DNA of 64,000 bases from Talpa occidentalis (lineage: Eukaryota; Chordata; Mammalia; Eulipotyphla; Talpidae), in NCBI RefSeq assembly GCF_014898055.3, contig NW_023601433.1, positions 67,652,767 to 67,716,766 of the forward strand, read 5' to 3'. A program made the position numbers and the translations under genes. Shown in pieces: positions 1-13,539 of the stretch (position 1 is its first letter; each line of letters begins with the position of its first letter). A model generated the notes under the pieces. It saw only the letters and a program-made list of their open reading frames with translations, searched no databases and was not told the origin of the DNA.

Positions 1-1374
1 ATGACTGGCACTCTCAATAGGCCAGTTTTTTTCAGTACTGTATACACAGAAGGTAGAAGAATGGACCATTATATATTAACCCCATTACATATTCTCAGAG
101 TTTAATGGAAAACAAAACAAATCCAACATATGAATGTATCCCATCCTTTAGATATGTGGAAAATATCTTTTAAAAAATTGAAGAGGAATTCTATTAATAA
201 AGGTCTCTTAAAATTTGGAATTCTAAATCCAAATAAAATTCCAACTTCCAAAAAATTCTGGAGTTACTCTTGTCTCCTCTTTCCCTCATAGTTTTCATCC
301 ACTTCATTAGTGAATCTTGATGGCTTTGTCATCCAAAGCACACGCTGAACCTGAACACTAATACCTCCATAATTACTACCATGGTTCAAGCTACCATCAT
401 TTTCCCCTTGGATCATTATAAAACCTAACACATCTCCCAATTTGAACACTTGCCGGGCCCTTTCCTTCAACAGTCTGTTTTCAGCAAACAGCAAACCCAA
501 AACAGCAGCAAAACCAAAATAAAAAACAGATCCAGTCAAAAATCTTTAGCATCTTTCCATTTTACTCATATAAAAAGTCAAAGTCCTTAGTAGTTATCTT
601 GGTAATTAGATTAAGTATCTTAAACTTATAATAGCGATATAACCACTAAGAAACAGTCCAAAAGATAGAAATGGTATACAACAAACTTGACAAAATATAA
701 AGACAAGCAATAATGGAGAAATTGAGGATCAAAAAAACATACAGAAAACAAAGCAAATCAAAGGACAGTATTAGAAGGACACTATGAAAAGACAACCACA
801 GAAGGGGAAAAACATCTGCAAATCACAGATCTGATAAGGGATATATATGCATAATACCTACAATTCAACAATAAAACAACTCAACAATAAATAAGACAGA
901 CAATCCTTTTATTTAAATTGGGCAAAGGCATCAAATTAATATTTCTCCAAAGAAGCACTACCTCTCTCTCTTCTCTGATAAATTTTCTTCTACAGCTTTA
1001 ATTATCTGCTATTGTTTATATATCTCAAGTATAGGTATTTGGTATATTCACATGTTTATTGTCATTCACACCCACTAGAACATAAGCATCATAAGGGTAG
1101 TTTATTTTGTTCAATATTATCTTCTTAAAATAGTGTCAGGCATATATAGTAATGGTAGGTAAATCGTTGGAAATTATTCCAATCACCAATATAAAACTAT
1201 TAATTATTGAGACTTTCCACTTCTTAATCCTTCCTCAAAAATGGAGAGGGCTGTAATTTTACTCCAAAAATCTATCAATCTGGGCTACAATTAGAGTCTG
1301 CTACCTTATTACTGACCTTTTTTTTGGGGGGAGGGCTATGTTGAGTTTAGCTTTTGCCATGCCCCCTCCAATGT
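1..1374. other. Intronic DNA, no recognised element
   Basis: AT-rich sequence. An open frame at 264-539 (minus, 91 codons) has a hydrophobic start and a C-terminus ending in charged residues, but I recognise no family and see no splice or polyadenylation context, so I do not call it a gene. Confidence 0.4.
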
Positions 1375-1384
1375 TTTTTATATT

Positions 1385-2160
1385 ATCTCCCAAATAATTT
1401 TACAGCCTTACTGAGGTATAATCCACATACACAATGCCCCGATTTTTAGTGCACAATTCAATAGCACATTAGTATATTTATCCAATTGTGTAACCTTCAC
1501 CACAATCCGGTTTTAGAATAGTATCAGCCCCGAATTTCTTTCATGTCCATTTACAATTAATCGCTGCCCAGCCCTCAACCAAATGAAACACTAATTTACT
1601 CTCTCTTTAATTTCAACTTTTAAAAGATCTTTTTATTTATTTATGCATACAAGAGCTGGGGTGTATGCCAGAGGTGCATGGGGGAGGGGGAATGAAAGGA
1701 CTCACCAGAGACAGTGGGGAACAGGACAGACTGACCCAAGTACACCACTGAGGGGAGCAGTGGGTGAGACAGGAGAGGTCTGCTGCGACATGTGGGTTGG
1801 CTCTCTGGCTGGGGATCAAACTCGCGGCAGTGGCTGTGGACAGTTTCATAGTGCTGAGACTTAATCCCTTGCACCATTCAGGGAGGTCCTAATTTAACTT
1901 TTTAAGAAATTTCATATGAATGAAATAATTCAGTATGTAGTCTTATGTGCAGTCACTTGGCATAGTTTGTGGCATTCATCCATGTTGTTACATGTATCAG
2001 CTTTTTAAAACCACTGAACAGTATTCCAGTCTTATATTTTAAGCACTTCTATGCATCAGTTTTTCAGGTTTATCTTCTATCTTCCCAGTCCCAGCTCCGG
2101 AAGCAACCATTTCTCCAGTTAGTTTCAGTTCTTTTTATTTACTCCTTGAATTTTTGTTTC
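1385..2160 (-). mobile_element. Old L1-like fragment split by a SINE
   Basis: The wording around 1408-1560 (lacTGAGGTATAATccaca... and CACCACAATC) is typical of old L1 3' regions read in reverse, and the text at 1890-2070 (catccatgttgtt, acagtattccag) resumes L1-like sequence after the inserted SINE. Too diverged to place in a subfamily. Confidence 0.55.
1625..1889 (-). mobile_element. tRNA-derived SINE, copy 1
   Basis: Reverse-oriented copy of the window's lineage-specific SINE, older 'GCATACAAGAGCTGGGGT' type. Tail side begins at the T-rich stretch near 1625 and the head ends at ..CAGGGAGGTC. Flanked by a slightly diverged duplication (ttaatttcaactttt / ctaatttaacttttt). Sits inside the L1-like fragment. 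Confidence 0.9.
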
Positions 2161-3399
2161 CTTTTTCACTTATTGAAGTATGAATAAACGAAATCTATTC
2201 AAATCTATTTGGCTGTTCGTTAAAGGGCATTAGCTAGGAAATAGGCTAAGCTCCTGTATCAAGATTCTAACAAATAGACAAGAGAAATAAGAATAAGAGA
2301 AGACTGTTCCCCTTTTTTTAAATAAGAGAAGACTATTCCCTTTTCCTATAATGGCCTAGAAATTAGCAGTGTATAACTCGAGGGGCAGCTGAACACATAA
2401 TTCAATCTTTGTGTCTAAGTTCTGTTGATTTGAGTTTTAATCAACTATCACTAGACAAGATGGGGCCATTGGGCAGAGGGCAGAACGTAGGCACTCCTTC
2501 TTAAGGCAAGACACAGAAGGGTCACACGTGAGTTTGTTCAGAATTCATTGCCTGGACCTTGGCCCTGGCCACACCCAACTTTCAAAGGAAGTTAGCAAAT
2601 ATAATTTCTAGCTTGAGAGTCATAAGCTGTATATTCACCTGTGATCAAGGAAATCTAACACAAAATACTCCTGAGCCAATTTGCATTGAAGATTCACTTA
2701 TGGTAACAAAATCTCTGGAGAGATGTTTTTGCCTCTCCATCCAGCACCAGGTTGAGATAGGTAAATTTTCAAGCTCTAAAGAATATGCCAGCTGAACATT
2801 GCATTTAATCTTTCCCCCTCATCTTGGATTCAGTATTTTAATTGTTTCAAGTGAGAGGATCATTCAAGTGCAGTTACAAATCACATGCACTGCCTACTCT
2901 TTCAAACTGTGCAGTGGCAATAATTCACAGATTAAAAAGCAATACTTAACCACAGATTAAAAAACAATTAAAATATGACAATGGGTTTAATCTTTAATTC
3001 TTATAATGGCTATAAGATGTATCATTTCAAAATCTACAACTTAAAATCAATTACTTTCCAAAGTAAAGAAATAATTTAGTATCAGGTTTCCTAAATGACT
3101 CATTATATACAATGATATCTTTTAACTATAAATGCATATCTGAGTAGCTTTATGTTGTACCAATAATTAAAGTTCAGTAAGAAAATTTTTCTAGAATTTC
3201 CACTCACCTACTGCAATCTTAATTTCTCAGCATTTTTTCCTCTGCATAACTTTCTATTTCCCACATAAGTAAAATATATGAGGTAAAATATATAAGCAAA
3301 ATATATAAGGAGTTTAATAAAAGTATATCCTCATAAAAACTAAGATAAAGTATTAGATATCATTTATTAGGTAGTATATTTTAGATATATTATCATACT
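2161..3399. other. Intronic DNA with a small tandem duplication
   Basis: No interspersed element recognised. At 2292-2346 a 29-bp unit starting aataagagaagact is present twice in tandem with few changes. Near 2926-2965 a second, shorter direct repeat (cacagattaaaaa) occurs. Confidence 0.5.
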
Positions 3400-3545
3400 G
3401 AAACTTCACAGCCACCTTCAAGGTAAGGGCTGCTTACCTTATAGATGAGAACACTAAGTTTTAGAGTTCATGCTATTTACCCAATATCATATAATTAGTG
3501 GGTATTAGAGTAATCCAGCTCTGAGCACTTAGTCACTATGCTTTA
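3400..3545 (-). mobile_element. MIR fragment
   Basis: Contains the MIR core read in reverse: cttatagatgagaacactaag, then a tRNA-SINE-core-like stretch with tttacccaatatcat and attagtgggtattagag. Diverged, as expected for an element of ancient mammalian age. Confidence 0.65.
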
Positions 3546-5250
3546 AAATAAAATTTCCCCACATCTTAAGCTCTTTAAATTCAGGATGCATCTTAAAATT
3601 ATTGCTGTATCACAGATGATGTTATAGCAGTATTAAGTGATAATAAGGCAGCTACCATCCCTGCTTGCAGAGACTCCCAAAACTCTGGACCCAACCTTGA
3701 AGAATTTGAGTTGAAAGAAAACCTAGAGATGATACTGGAATACTCTTTTAACTCCTAAAAACCTACCACAATTAAACCAAATCTGTTTTCTAACATTCTG
3801 TTCAATACTAAGATTCTATCAGTCCTTAGCAGTCCTAACAAAAGGATAAAATATTTCCTAGCACTTGGCTACAACTCATCTTCTCTTTCATAACAGAAGA
3901 CACAGGAGCAATAGAGGAAATTTTGTTGAAATGAATCTAAAACCACATGCTGAAGAGTATCTGTATTCCTCAAATATGCTTTTGTACCCAAGGTTACATA
4001 CTGAATGTAACAATTTGGTATGGTTAACAAATTTATCTCACTACTTCAAAAAAAAAAAGTGTTACAACGGTCTATGGTGGAGGATTATGGGTGATTTGGT
4101 AGTAGGATAACTATGGTGTCCACACCTGAGGGGGGGAAATTCCTTATTGTGAAAAAAATGAACAAGGATGAAAAATAATGGTAACTCAATGAGAAATACA
4201 TTTTAAAAATGCATCAGAATCCTTTGAGGGATATAATAAACAAGTTATAAATAAAATAATACTTATACATTAAAAAATAAAGTTCTCAATATTAGTTCAA
4301 AGCAAAAAAATCAGCAAAGATAGTGGAGATGAAAGTTTTGAAATATAATTTGCAAGAAGTTTACCAACTAGATAGGTCTGAACAGTTGTCATTTTAAAAT
4401 AAGGAAATTAGATTCAATCTCACTAGTTAAGAAAATTAAAATGAGAGATTTTTCAATCTTACTATAGAAAATATAAATGTTTTTAAAAAATTTTAAAAGA
4501 ATACTTCAATTGTACTTGGAAAAGATTTTTGGGAGAGTTGCAGCAAGTTTTGAGATAGAAACAGGAGTAGAATGAATGATTAGGAGTAGAGGTCAAGAAG
4601 AATGAGGTATTGATGAGTAGAACCAGGTATATATAACGACATACTTGAGTCAATAAGAGAAAAAGGGAGCTGACAAAAAAAAAAAAAAAAAAAGACCAAA
4701 ATCATAAAGACTAAGGAAAAAGATTAGAGAAGCATGTAGCAACAGCTGGGGAGGGCAGCATGAAGTGGCTGAAAAGGCAGAAAGAAAAGGTCTAACAACT
4801 GGTAAACTGATCCATTCCTCATTGGTGGTTCAACTGTATAAATAAAAGAGTGGCAGCTTAGTGGGAAAGTACTTAGCAACTCTGTTTACACAGACAACAG
4901 AAAGTGCCACTAGAGTGGCAAATTGAACTGTGCAAGGCCAATTAACCCTTTCACCTTAGTGTTTCATACTAGCTATCTTACTTACTGTTCCTGTTAGATC
5001 TATACTGATATGTGTTAGGACCAAATGCAATTATAAATCATTGTTACATGTATTGATGAATTCTGCAAATTCCATGAAGCACATCCATTTTACTTAATGT
5101 TCTGAATACCTTCTTTGCTAACCTCCATCTGGTTTTAATAAGGAACACTTTCAAAGGAAGAGAGGTTATCCAGAAACTCAAACTATACAGGTCCTTCATA
5201 AAGGACCAGAAACTATAAATTGATTACCACTCAAGTTTTTTGGTCTAAAG
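3546..5250. other. Intronic DNA, no recognised element
   Basis: AT-rich, with homopolymer runs such as a run of about 20 A at 4675-4694. No gene or repeat family recognised. Confidence 0.4.
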
Positions 5251-5270
5251 GATAATTTTTTTTTTTTAAC

Positions 5271-5589
5271 TTTTTTTTTTTTTTTTTTATATAGAGGCAT
5301 GTTTTCTTTCTTTCTTTCTTTATTTGTTTTGTTTTTGTTTATACATGCACTGGGTACAGTCAGAAGCGCGGGAGGGTGAGAGAATTCACCAGAGCCAGAG
5401 CGGAGAACAGAGCAGGCAGAAGAACCGAAGTACACTGCTGAGGGGAGCAGCGGGCGGCAGGAGAGGTCTGCGCGCCATGTGGGACCCTCCTCCGGTGGCC
5501 GGGGAGCAGCCGGGGATCGAACCGGCGCCGCAGAGGCCGCGGGCAGCTTTGCAACCCAGCGCTCAACCGCTGCGCCACCGGGGAGGCCC
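5271..5589 (-). mobile_element. tRNA-derived SINE, copy 2 (extended-tail subgroup)
   Basis: Reverse-oriented, well-preserved copy with the head ..GCCACCGGGGAGGCC and the B-box region GGATCGAACCGG. Its tail carries an extra segment reading ACATGCCTCTATA on the sense strand before the terminal poly(A). Flanked by an 18-bp duplication gataatttttttttttaa (5251-5268 and 5590-5607). Confidence 0.93.
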
Positions 5590-5761
5590 GATAATTTTTT
5601 TTTTTAAAGTTAGAGTCACCTCAAGTTTTTTCTAGATAAATTAGGGAGAAGTAAGGGAAAGAGTGACATTAAATGGGCAAAGATATAATAGGAAAATCCT
5701 AATATGCATTGAAGAGATCTGTAAATCAACCAAATGCTGTATAAACAGTTATATCTATATT

Positions 5762-6004
5762 TTTTAAATTTATTTATGCATACAAGAGCTGGGGTACAGG
5801 CCAGAGATGCAGGGGGCTGATAGGATTCACCAGAGACAGAGCGGGGAACACCAACAGGCAGATTGACTAAAATACACTGCTGAGGGGAGCAGTGGGTGAG
5901 ACAGGAGAGGTCTGCTGCGCCATGTGGGTTGCTCCCTGGCCAGCTGCAGAGGCTGTGGATTGCTTCATAGTGTGGTGCTTACCCCCTTGTGCCACGAGAG
6001 GTCC
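5762..6004 (-). mobile_element. tRNA-derived SINE, copy 3
   Basis: Reverse-oriented older-type copy (GCATACAAGAGCTGGGGTAC). It is shortened around the B box, near 5935-5950, where the GATCGAACTC region is missing. Flanks share tatatctata, a probable target-site duplication. Confidence 0.88.
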
Positions 6005-7852
6005 CTATATCTATAATTATAATTTACTACTCTAAAGAGAAATTGTACCTTGAAGGGCTATATATTTTTTAAAAGACAGAAATAGATCTGCTGGAAATTG
6101 TATTAATTTTTCTAATCCCCAAATAGTTATGCATCTTTCTTTTAAACTATATTTGAGAGCAAGGATCACATCTTCCTCACATTCTATAAAACTTAGAAAA
6201 GCATCACACAACTAGGAATGCAAATATCTGGTAATGACCAATGCTGTGAAATGGTGACATACATGAAAGGCCTGGCTTCTATAAGGTAGGTGAGCCAATA
6301 AAATTATATATTTGCTTATAGTATTAAGGCCATCCACATAAACTGTTACTCATTAATCCTAATACCCTAATTTCCCTACTACATACAGTTCCTGAAGCTA
6401 CCAATATTATTCCCATCAGCTAAAATTCCTTGTCAAATGAATAACATGGAATCTTAATAACAATAATTGTACAAATGCTAGTCAAATACTGGGAAAATGT
6501 CACAAAATTGTTTGAGGCAGGTTTAAAGGCATGCAATCTGTATTTCCTAAGTCAACAAAGGTTAAAAACTGTCTTAAAAGGTTACTGCCTTTTTAGGAAC
6601 AAGGAACCTTTCCCAGTTTGAGATTTTCCTGAGTCTTCCTAATGAGTAACAAAAGACAAAAACAAACAAACACCAAAAAAAAAAAACAAAAAAAACAAAA
6701 ACCAACAAAACAAACAAAAAACCCCAACCAAAAAACAACCCTGGAGAATTATGCCTTTAATCTTGTAATATAAGCTATTTATTAACTTTTAAGGCTATGT
6801 TAGAGAAAGAGGCAGCAGTCTGCCTTTTTCTAAATCTGTTCTAGGTCCCCCTGGTACTTTTTTCTTCCATAACAACACCAGCATGAGCAATTAAAAGCAG
6901 CAACAAAAATGGGGCCAATGGTAAGCAACAGAAGAAAGGAGCAGTGATAGCTACAAACCAAGTATTTTTGATAAGATGACCTCATGACCTATCAGGAAAG
7001 TTTTAATTTTTGTATTTACATTTTAATTAGACATGTCTATTCATTAACTTGCTTGTAGTCAATTACTATACTAATATATATCATGGTATACTATAAAACA
7101 CATACAAAAATATAAAATTTTAGGGGATGAAATGAATATAAACAAATAGAGGCTTTCACACTTCTTCCTGAACCCAACAGTTATATTTTATGTTCCTGAG
7201 CAATCAATATAAGCACCTGTTCCCCCAGTTTGGAGTCCAATGGTCTAAACCAGTAGTTTAAAACTACTGGCAGGTCACAGTTTTCAAATACCTGCACTAA
7301 ATTGGTGATCCCCCCAAAACATACTGTAAGCCATGTCTAACTTTACATTCTCTAGTAGCAATGTTTTAAAAAGTAAAAACATGTAAAATTAATATTAATA
7401 AAAATATTTAAATATGTTAAAAATATTATCCTTCCATATGTAACCAGTATTAAAATTGATATACATTATTTTTTCATACTAAATAGTCAAAATCCAGTGT
7501 ACACTTTACACTTATAGCACATCTTAATCCATAAATTAAATTTGATTGTTAGTGAAATAAGTTCTACACATAAAGGTGTTTTTAATGAGAAAATATTTTA
7601 TACTCCTTCAGGTTTAAATCTGTTCTGTAAGTTAATTAAATATTAAATAAAATGTAAAATTCAAGTACTTAGTCTAGCCATATTTCATGTATTCTACAGT
7701 CATATGTGGTTAGGGCTACAATACTGGGCAGCACACTTCTACACTATAAGCACTATGAAGACTTAAGAAATTACAAAAGCCTATACCATAGCTGGCTGTT
7801 CACTATATCTACAAGCATTCATAGGAATAATACAAAGTTCAGAGACACCAAA
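6005..7852. other. Intronic DNA with A/C-rich low complexity
   Basis: Mostly unassigned AT-rich sequence. About 6150-6210 resembles the end of an L2 element (gagagcaaggatcacatcttcc). 6650-6742 is a low-complexity (CAAA)n / (CA4)n tract. Confidence 0.45.
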
Positions 7853-7862
7853 CTGTGGTCTC

Positions 7863-8128
7863 TCTCTTTTTTTTTTTAAGATTTATTTATTTATTTATAC
7901 AAGCACTGGGTACAGTCAGAAGCGCAGGAGGGTTAGAGAATTCACCAGAGCGGGGAACAGAACAGGCAGACTGAAGAAATACACTGCTGAGGGGAGCAGT
8001 GGGCACGGCAGGAGAGGTCTGCGGGCCATGTGGGACCCTTGCTGGGGGCCGGGGATAGAATTGGCGTTGCAGAGTCTGCGGGCAGCTTCGCAGCCCAGCA
8101 CTCAACTGCTACGCCACCAGGGAAGGCC
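7863..8128 (-). mobile_element. tRNA-derived SINE, copy 4
   Basis: Reverse-oriented copy of the GTACCCAGTGCTTGTATAAA type. Perfect 10-bp target-site duplication ctgtggtctc at 7853-7862 and 8129-8138. Confidence 0.93.
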
Positions 8129-8297
8129 CTGTGGTCTCATCTTAAAGACCTATTAGTTGTCTTTCTTGGCCAGGATACTGTGGTGTTTATTTATCGGAAT
8201 GCTGAATTATATCCATAATTTGGTGCAAGTATATTTATAGCCACCTTTATTCAACAAAGACCATAAAGCTTCTTCATCTTACTCAGGTTATTAATTT

Positions 8298-8571
8298 TTT
8301 TTTAAAGATTTATTTTTATTTATTTATACAAGCACTGGGTATAGTCAGAAGCGTGGGAGGGTGAGAGAATTCACCAGAGCCAGAGCGGGAACAGAACAGG
8401 CAGAAGGACCGAAGTACACTGCTGAGGGGAGCAGAGGGTGGCAGGAGAGGTCTGCGCGCCATGTGGGACCCTCCTCCGGTGGCCGGGGAACAGCCGGGGA
8501 TTGAACCGGCGCTGCAAAGGCTGCTGGCAGCTTCGCAACCCAGCACTCAACAGCTGCACCACTGGGGAGGC
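8298..8571 (-). mobile_element. tRNA-derived SINE, copy 5
   Basis: Reverse-oriented copy. Perfect 14-bp target-site duplication caggttattaattt at 8284-8297 and 8572-8585. Confidence 0.94.
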
Positions 8572-8654
8572 CAGGTTATTAATTTCTCAAGTGACTAAAG
8601 TTTGAAATTATGGTGAAATTGCTTCTGAGTCATTGAAATTACTATTACAAATTA

Positions 8655-9090
8655 TTTTATAATTTTGTTTAATTGTGGTCACTTTGGTTTACAATACTGT
8701 AGGGGAATAGGTTCACATCTCTTTGGATGTATGTTAGCACACTGCACTCTCAGCCTCCCACCACAGACCACTGGGCCCCATCCTACCTTTGTTCCCCACA
8801 TCAACCTTCCTTCTCTAGTAGCCTCAATTCTGCAGTAATATTTCAAGGATTAGTTCTGCTTTAGTTTTGTCTGTTCCTTTGTTTTCTCTATATTCCACAG
8901 ATGATCCAGTTTTTGTCTTTCTCCTTCTGACTTATTTCAGTTAGCATAATCCTCTCCAGTTTCATCCATATTGTTGCAAGTGTCAAAGAGTTTCTTTCTT
9001 TTTTTATAGCTGAGTATTATTCCATCTTGTATATATACAACATCTCCTTTATCCATTCATCTGTCTTTGGGTACTTGCCTCTAGTTTTGG
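8655..9090 (-). mobile_element. L1 3' fragment (old)
   Basis: Reads in reverse as the 3' untranslated region and the last part of ORF2 of an L1: the stretch around 8935-9060 (agcataatcctctccagttt, ctgagtattattccat) encodes the usual ..YSxxM.. / EGIMLSE-type end of ORF2 on the minus strand. Truncated at its 5' end. Confidence 0.75.
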
Positions 9091-9094
9091 GAAG

Positions 9095-10063
9095 GGAGGG
9101 CATGGGTTCTCCCTCCCCCAGCACCCCAACCCCCCATAGTAGTTCTGGAGATGTGTCCTCCAAATTTGAACCCTCCTGTAACTGTTTTGCACTCTGGCAC
9201 CACCAGTGGAAGTGGCTATGCACTCCGCTACTGCAGGGTTTGCCATTTTGCATACAACATGAGCATTGTGGCCACCTAATAATGTAGTTGTATGGGTAAT
9301 CAAACATCCTCTGTTGATAAGTTGATCTGAGATGTATGAAATACTACATTGTTTTTTGAATGTCATAGGGAAACATTTTCCCACCATATTTTCCAAGTGT
9401 ATTGTCCAAAGTTAACTTTAAAATATTCATGAAGCCTATCTCATAAATATGAAAACATGTTATTTAGTTTATCCAATTACAATTTAATTAAACAACATTC
9501 TTCTTTCCAAAATAGTAGGATTTACATGGGTATATACTAGTAATATTAACATAATTCAAAATGAAATATTGACCCCTAAATGAAATGATTTCATGAATCC
9601 CACAATTCAGTTCTTATGAGCCCATGTTATTGTTGCCCTTGGACATCTATATAATTTCTCCAGAATTATAATCAAATGTCAATACTACTCAATATTTGCC
9701 TTTTCCACTTAAATTACAGGTATTTTTCATGTTGCTATGTATTTTTCACATATATTGTTATTAATGATTACATATCATACCAAGAATGTCACAATTTATT
9801 CAAATATTCTTCTACTACTAGAATTTGATTGTTTCCAATTCTTACTATTATTAATAGTTATAAAAAAGAACTAATGAATTAACAAATATGAGAAACATGC
9901 TTTGTTTTCAGAACTTTTCATAACAATCCAGATAACCAAGCATATTCTAGTCTGTCCCCCAAAAAGCAAAGGTTAGAAATTTTATGGTAGAGAACTGCTA
10001 CAGAGATAAGAGTATTATTTTTCACCTTACAAAGGCAAGAAGATTGTAAGTGAAATGTCTTAA
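9095..10063. other. Intronic DNA, no recognised element
   Basis: 9095-9400 is less AT-rich and open in two frames, but these are overlapping frames with no family resemblance. The rest is AT-rich. Confidence 0.4.
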
Positions 10064-10077
10064 AATATCATTACTCC

Positions 10078-10350
10078 TGGGCCTCCCTGATGGTGCAGAG
10101 GGTTAAGATGCAACCTATGAATCTGCCCTTAGCCACTGAAGCACGAGTTCGATCCCACTGGCCAGGTAGCTACCCATATGGCGCAGCAGACCTCTCCTGA
10201 CTCACCCGCTGCTCCCCTCGGCAGTGTGTTTCAGTCAGTCTGCCTGTTCTGCTCCCCATTCTGTCTCTGGTGAATCCTCTCACCCCCCACACCTCTGGCC
10301 TGTAACCCAGTTGTTGTATTGTATGACTAAATAAATGAATTTAAAAAAAA
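10078..10350 (+). mobile_element. tRNA-derived SINE, copy 6
   Basis: Forward copy beginning tgggCCTCCCTGATGGTGC, with B box GAGTTCGATCCCAC and a TAAATAAATGAAT tail. Duplication atatcattactcc at 10065-10077 and 10351-10363. Confidence 0.93.
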
Positions 10351-10363
10351 ATATCATTACTCC

Positions 10364-11250
10364 ATTGTTCTCCTTCATGTTGATATCTTAAAGGTTCCCC
10401 TTAGATTAACAACTCAACATTAAAGGTATATAATAATTATAAAATGTTTCCTCAAACTGTATATAAACCGATATTTAAATACTATGAATTCAGAATGAAA
10501 GGATCCTTTATCATTTCTTGTAAAATTGGATTGTATACTTTTTTCCTAAAAATAAATCATTTAAAGTACATTCCAAATGTATACTTACAAACTTAGTGAA
10601 ACTTTAAAGATCACTTGATTCCATGAAGTTAATATCTAAATTCTATCATTTTCGCATTGCTTGTCAAGTTGATTATTAAAACAGTTTCAGTGAGGCTAAC
10701 CCTCATTGCTCTATTATTTTGGTATGTGAATCTTTGAAAACTAAATATAAGAGAACATAATGATTAGGCTTAGAAAAAGAAAGTAATTTTTAAAAGGTTT
10801 GTAAGGGGCATATATTTACAAAGAGCCAAGATGAAATTACCTGCAAATTATTTAACTTTAGGATCATTCATCTCCTCCAAAAGTGTTTTTTTTTTTTTTC
10901 TCCCTGACGTGTATCTAAATTTCAGTATCTACCTCCCTATCTAGTATATTTTCCTAACTAGGTTCAAGATGGAGTTCAGGACTCTCCTCTGGACATCTCC
11001 AATAACAACAGGGTCACATGTCATTCTGAAGTAATAAATCTACTGATTACTATATGCCAAATTTGTGGAACCCATCTACTTTAGAAATGCTACTTACTTG
11101 TTTTTATGCTCAGACTTGGGTAAAAACCAGAAATGTGGCCAGGAAGGTAAAAGAACTGAATGATCTACTTTCCCTTTCAATGCTTAAGTATATATTACCA
11201 TGGATAATAGAACTTACTACTGCTGGGTGGTAATGGATAAAAAGTTTTTC
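10364..11250. other. Intronic DNA, no recognised element
   Basis: AT-rich unassigned sequence; nothing gene-like seen. Confidence 0.4.
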
Positions 11251-11263
11251 ATAAGAAAATGAG

Positions 11264-11533
11264 GGCCTCCCTAGTGGCGCAAGGGGTTAAACACCGCACT
11301 ATGAAGCAATCCACAGCCTCTGCAGCACGAGTTCGATCCCAGGCTGGCCAAGGAGCAACCCACATGGCGCAGCAGACCTCTCCTGTCTCGCTCGCTGCTC
11401 CCCTCAGCAGTGTGTTTCAGTCAGTCTGCCTGTTCTGTTCCCTACTCTGTCTCTGGTGAATACTCTCACCCCCCACATCTCTGGCCTGTACCCCAGCTCT
11501 TATATGCATAAATAAATAAATTTTTTTAAAAAA
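11264..11533 (+). mobile_element. tRNA-derived SINE, copy 7
   Basis: Forward copy with A-box region GTGGCGCAAGGGGTTAA and B box GAGTTCGATCCCAG. Perfect 13-bp duplication ataagaaaatgag at 11251-11263 and 11534-11546. Confidence 0.94.
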
Positions 11534-11546
11534 ATAAGAAAATGAG

Positions 11547-13040
11547 TATTAAAATAATAATTATTATAAAAGAAATGCAGCTTTAAAAAGTGCTCCAGGG
11601 TTAAAATAGCACTGCAAGTACTTGAGCTTCCTCCAAACTCCATCCCAACTATGTAGCAATGATACAATTTAAAGACAGAAAATCATAAACATATAGTCAT
11701 ACTCAAAAACTAGTTAAGCATTTCTGTAGACAAAAACAAATGGAAACTTGTAGACACAGAACTTAAGTAATAAGTCTACTAGGTTTCATACCTACAAGTA
11801 GGCAGAAAAAAATGAGAAGTTTAACTCCCACAGAGAAATGAGGGCTAAATGTGTTCTACAAAAGGTCGAGATCAGTCAGGTTCAATGCTTAAAAACAGGC
11901 TTGCAGTGGGACCTGTGGGGAAAACATGCAACAAGTGAGAAGGTCACTGCCTTAACTAAGATAAGACACTATATCTCTGAAACGTGAACAGGCCATTGTC
12001 TCTGCTCCACAGCTGAGACCAACAAGCCTAAGAGATGTGCAGTCTTGGTTTCTGGATCTGCAATGGCTCCAATATAACCTCAGGAGGGAGCCCTAAGCTG
12101 CCTATATAAGACCTAGCTCTTGTCTGGTAGCTCAGGAAAAGGAAGAATTAAGCCAACTGTAAAGCCCCTAGGGCAGGGTGAATAAAGGAGAAAGAAACTT
12201 CCAGCTAAGTTGAGCCTGAAAATTAAAATTACACCTACAGAATATAACATTTTATTTACAAAAGATAAATTATTTCCTTCATAGTCTAACCACCTATATG
12301 CAATTTTTCAAATAGGAACACTGGCGATTTCTTGGCCAAAGCATTATTAAAACCTAATATATTAAGCTAGTAACACTTTAAAAATTATAAAATATACAGA
12401 AATTCAGCAAAAGTAAATGACCAATTTGAATTAGACTGACCACCTGCATACACACTTAGCCAGCAGACATGGAACTCCAGAATCACTGTCCTGAGCAGAG
12501 CAGCATGAACTACATAAGAATAATTGCCTTTACAGGACTAAGAGGAGAATGGACAAAATGTACAGAAAGCTAAATAGGAAAGTGATACCTAGCACAATTG
12601 CAACAACTAAAAACAACAGAAACTACACTGAATTTACAGAAAAGTTTTTGAAAACTACAAACTATGTTTCTGATAAAATGGAAACAATCAGTGATTTCAT
12701 CCAAAAAATATTTAGATATATCTTAATAATAATTCTCTAAGGCTGTGTTATACAATGTGGTAACCATTAGCAATATTTGAGCACTCAATATGTGATACTG
12801 CAACTGAGAAACCAACTTTTTAATTTTATTTGAATAATTTATATATAATTTTAAAAAATGTACTTGATTCTGAAAAACTTTATAAAGCATGCTTGGAAGA
12901 TTTGCGTATATGAATATACTTGTTAGTTGTATGTTTTATGAAATCCCAATATGGATCAAACATTTCAACAAAATTTAGTACCTGAATTGAAGTGTGCTAG
13001 AAGTAGAAATATAAAATGCATAGATTTGAAGACTTAGCAC
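11547..13040. other. Intronic DNA, no recognised element
   Basis: Unassigned. 11980-12180 is more GC-rich and contains a TATATAAGACC string, which could be an old LTR, but no paired element or boundary is visible. Confidence 0.35.
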
Positions 13041-13055
13041 AAATACTAGAATGTG

Positions 13056-13319
13056 GGGCCTCTCCTGGTGGCGCAGCGGTTGAGTGCTGGGCTGCAAGGC
13101 TGCCCGCAGCCTCTGCAGCGCCGGTTCATCCCGGCTGGCTGGCGAGGGTCCCACATGGGGCGCAGACCTCTCCTGCCGCACCCGCTGCTCCCCTCAGCAG
13201 TATGTTTCGTCAGTCTGCCTGTTCTGTTCCCCGCTCTGGCTCTGGCGAATTTTCTCACCCTCCCGCACTTCTGACTGTACCCAGTGCTTGTATAAATAAA
13301 TAAATAAATCTTAAAAAAA
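13056..13319 (+). mobile_element. tRNA-derived SINE, copy 8
   Basis: Forward copy (GTGGCGCAGCGGTTGAG type). Target-site duplication slightly diverged: aatactagaatgtg before, aatactaaaatatg after. Confidence 0.92.
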
Positions 13320-13492
13320 AAATACTAAAATATGAAGTCTCATCAATATTTTAAAAATATGATTACATGTTGAATATTGTTGACATACTGGATTAAATAA
13401 AATATATTAACAAAATTAATTTCACTTGTTTCATTTTTACTTTTTAAAATGTGACCACAAAAAAATCTTTCATTACATATACATATGGCTTG

Positions 13493-13498
13493 CATATA

Positions 13499-13539
<41 letters not shown>

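Noticed and set aside
264..539. 91-codon minus-strand frame with hydrophobic N-terminus
   Set aside because: No family recognised, no exon signals, and it lies in intron 1 of a gene on the same strand; an isolated frame of this length is expected by chance.
5324..5635. Frames of 60-150 codons with repeated words such as MAQRLSAGLRSCP or QSEAREGERIHQ
   Set aside because: They recur at every SINE copy and are the SINE body translated in different frames, not genes.
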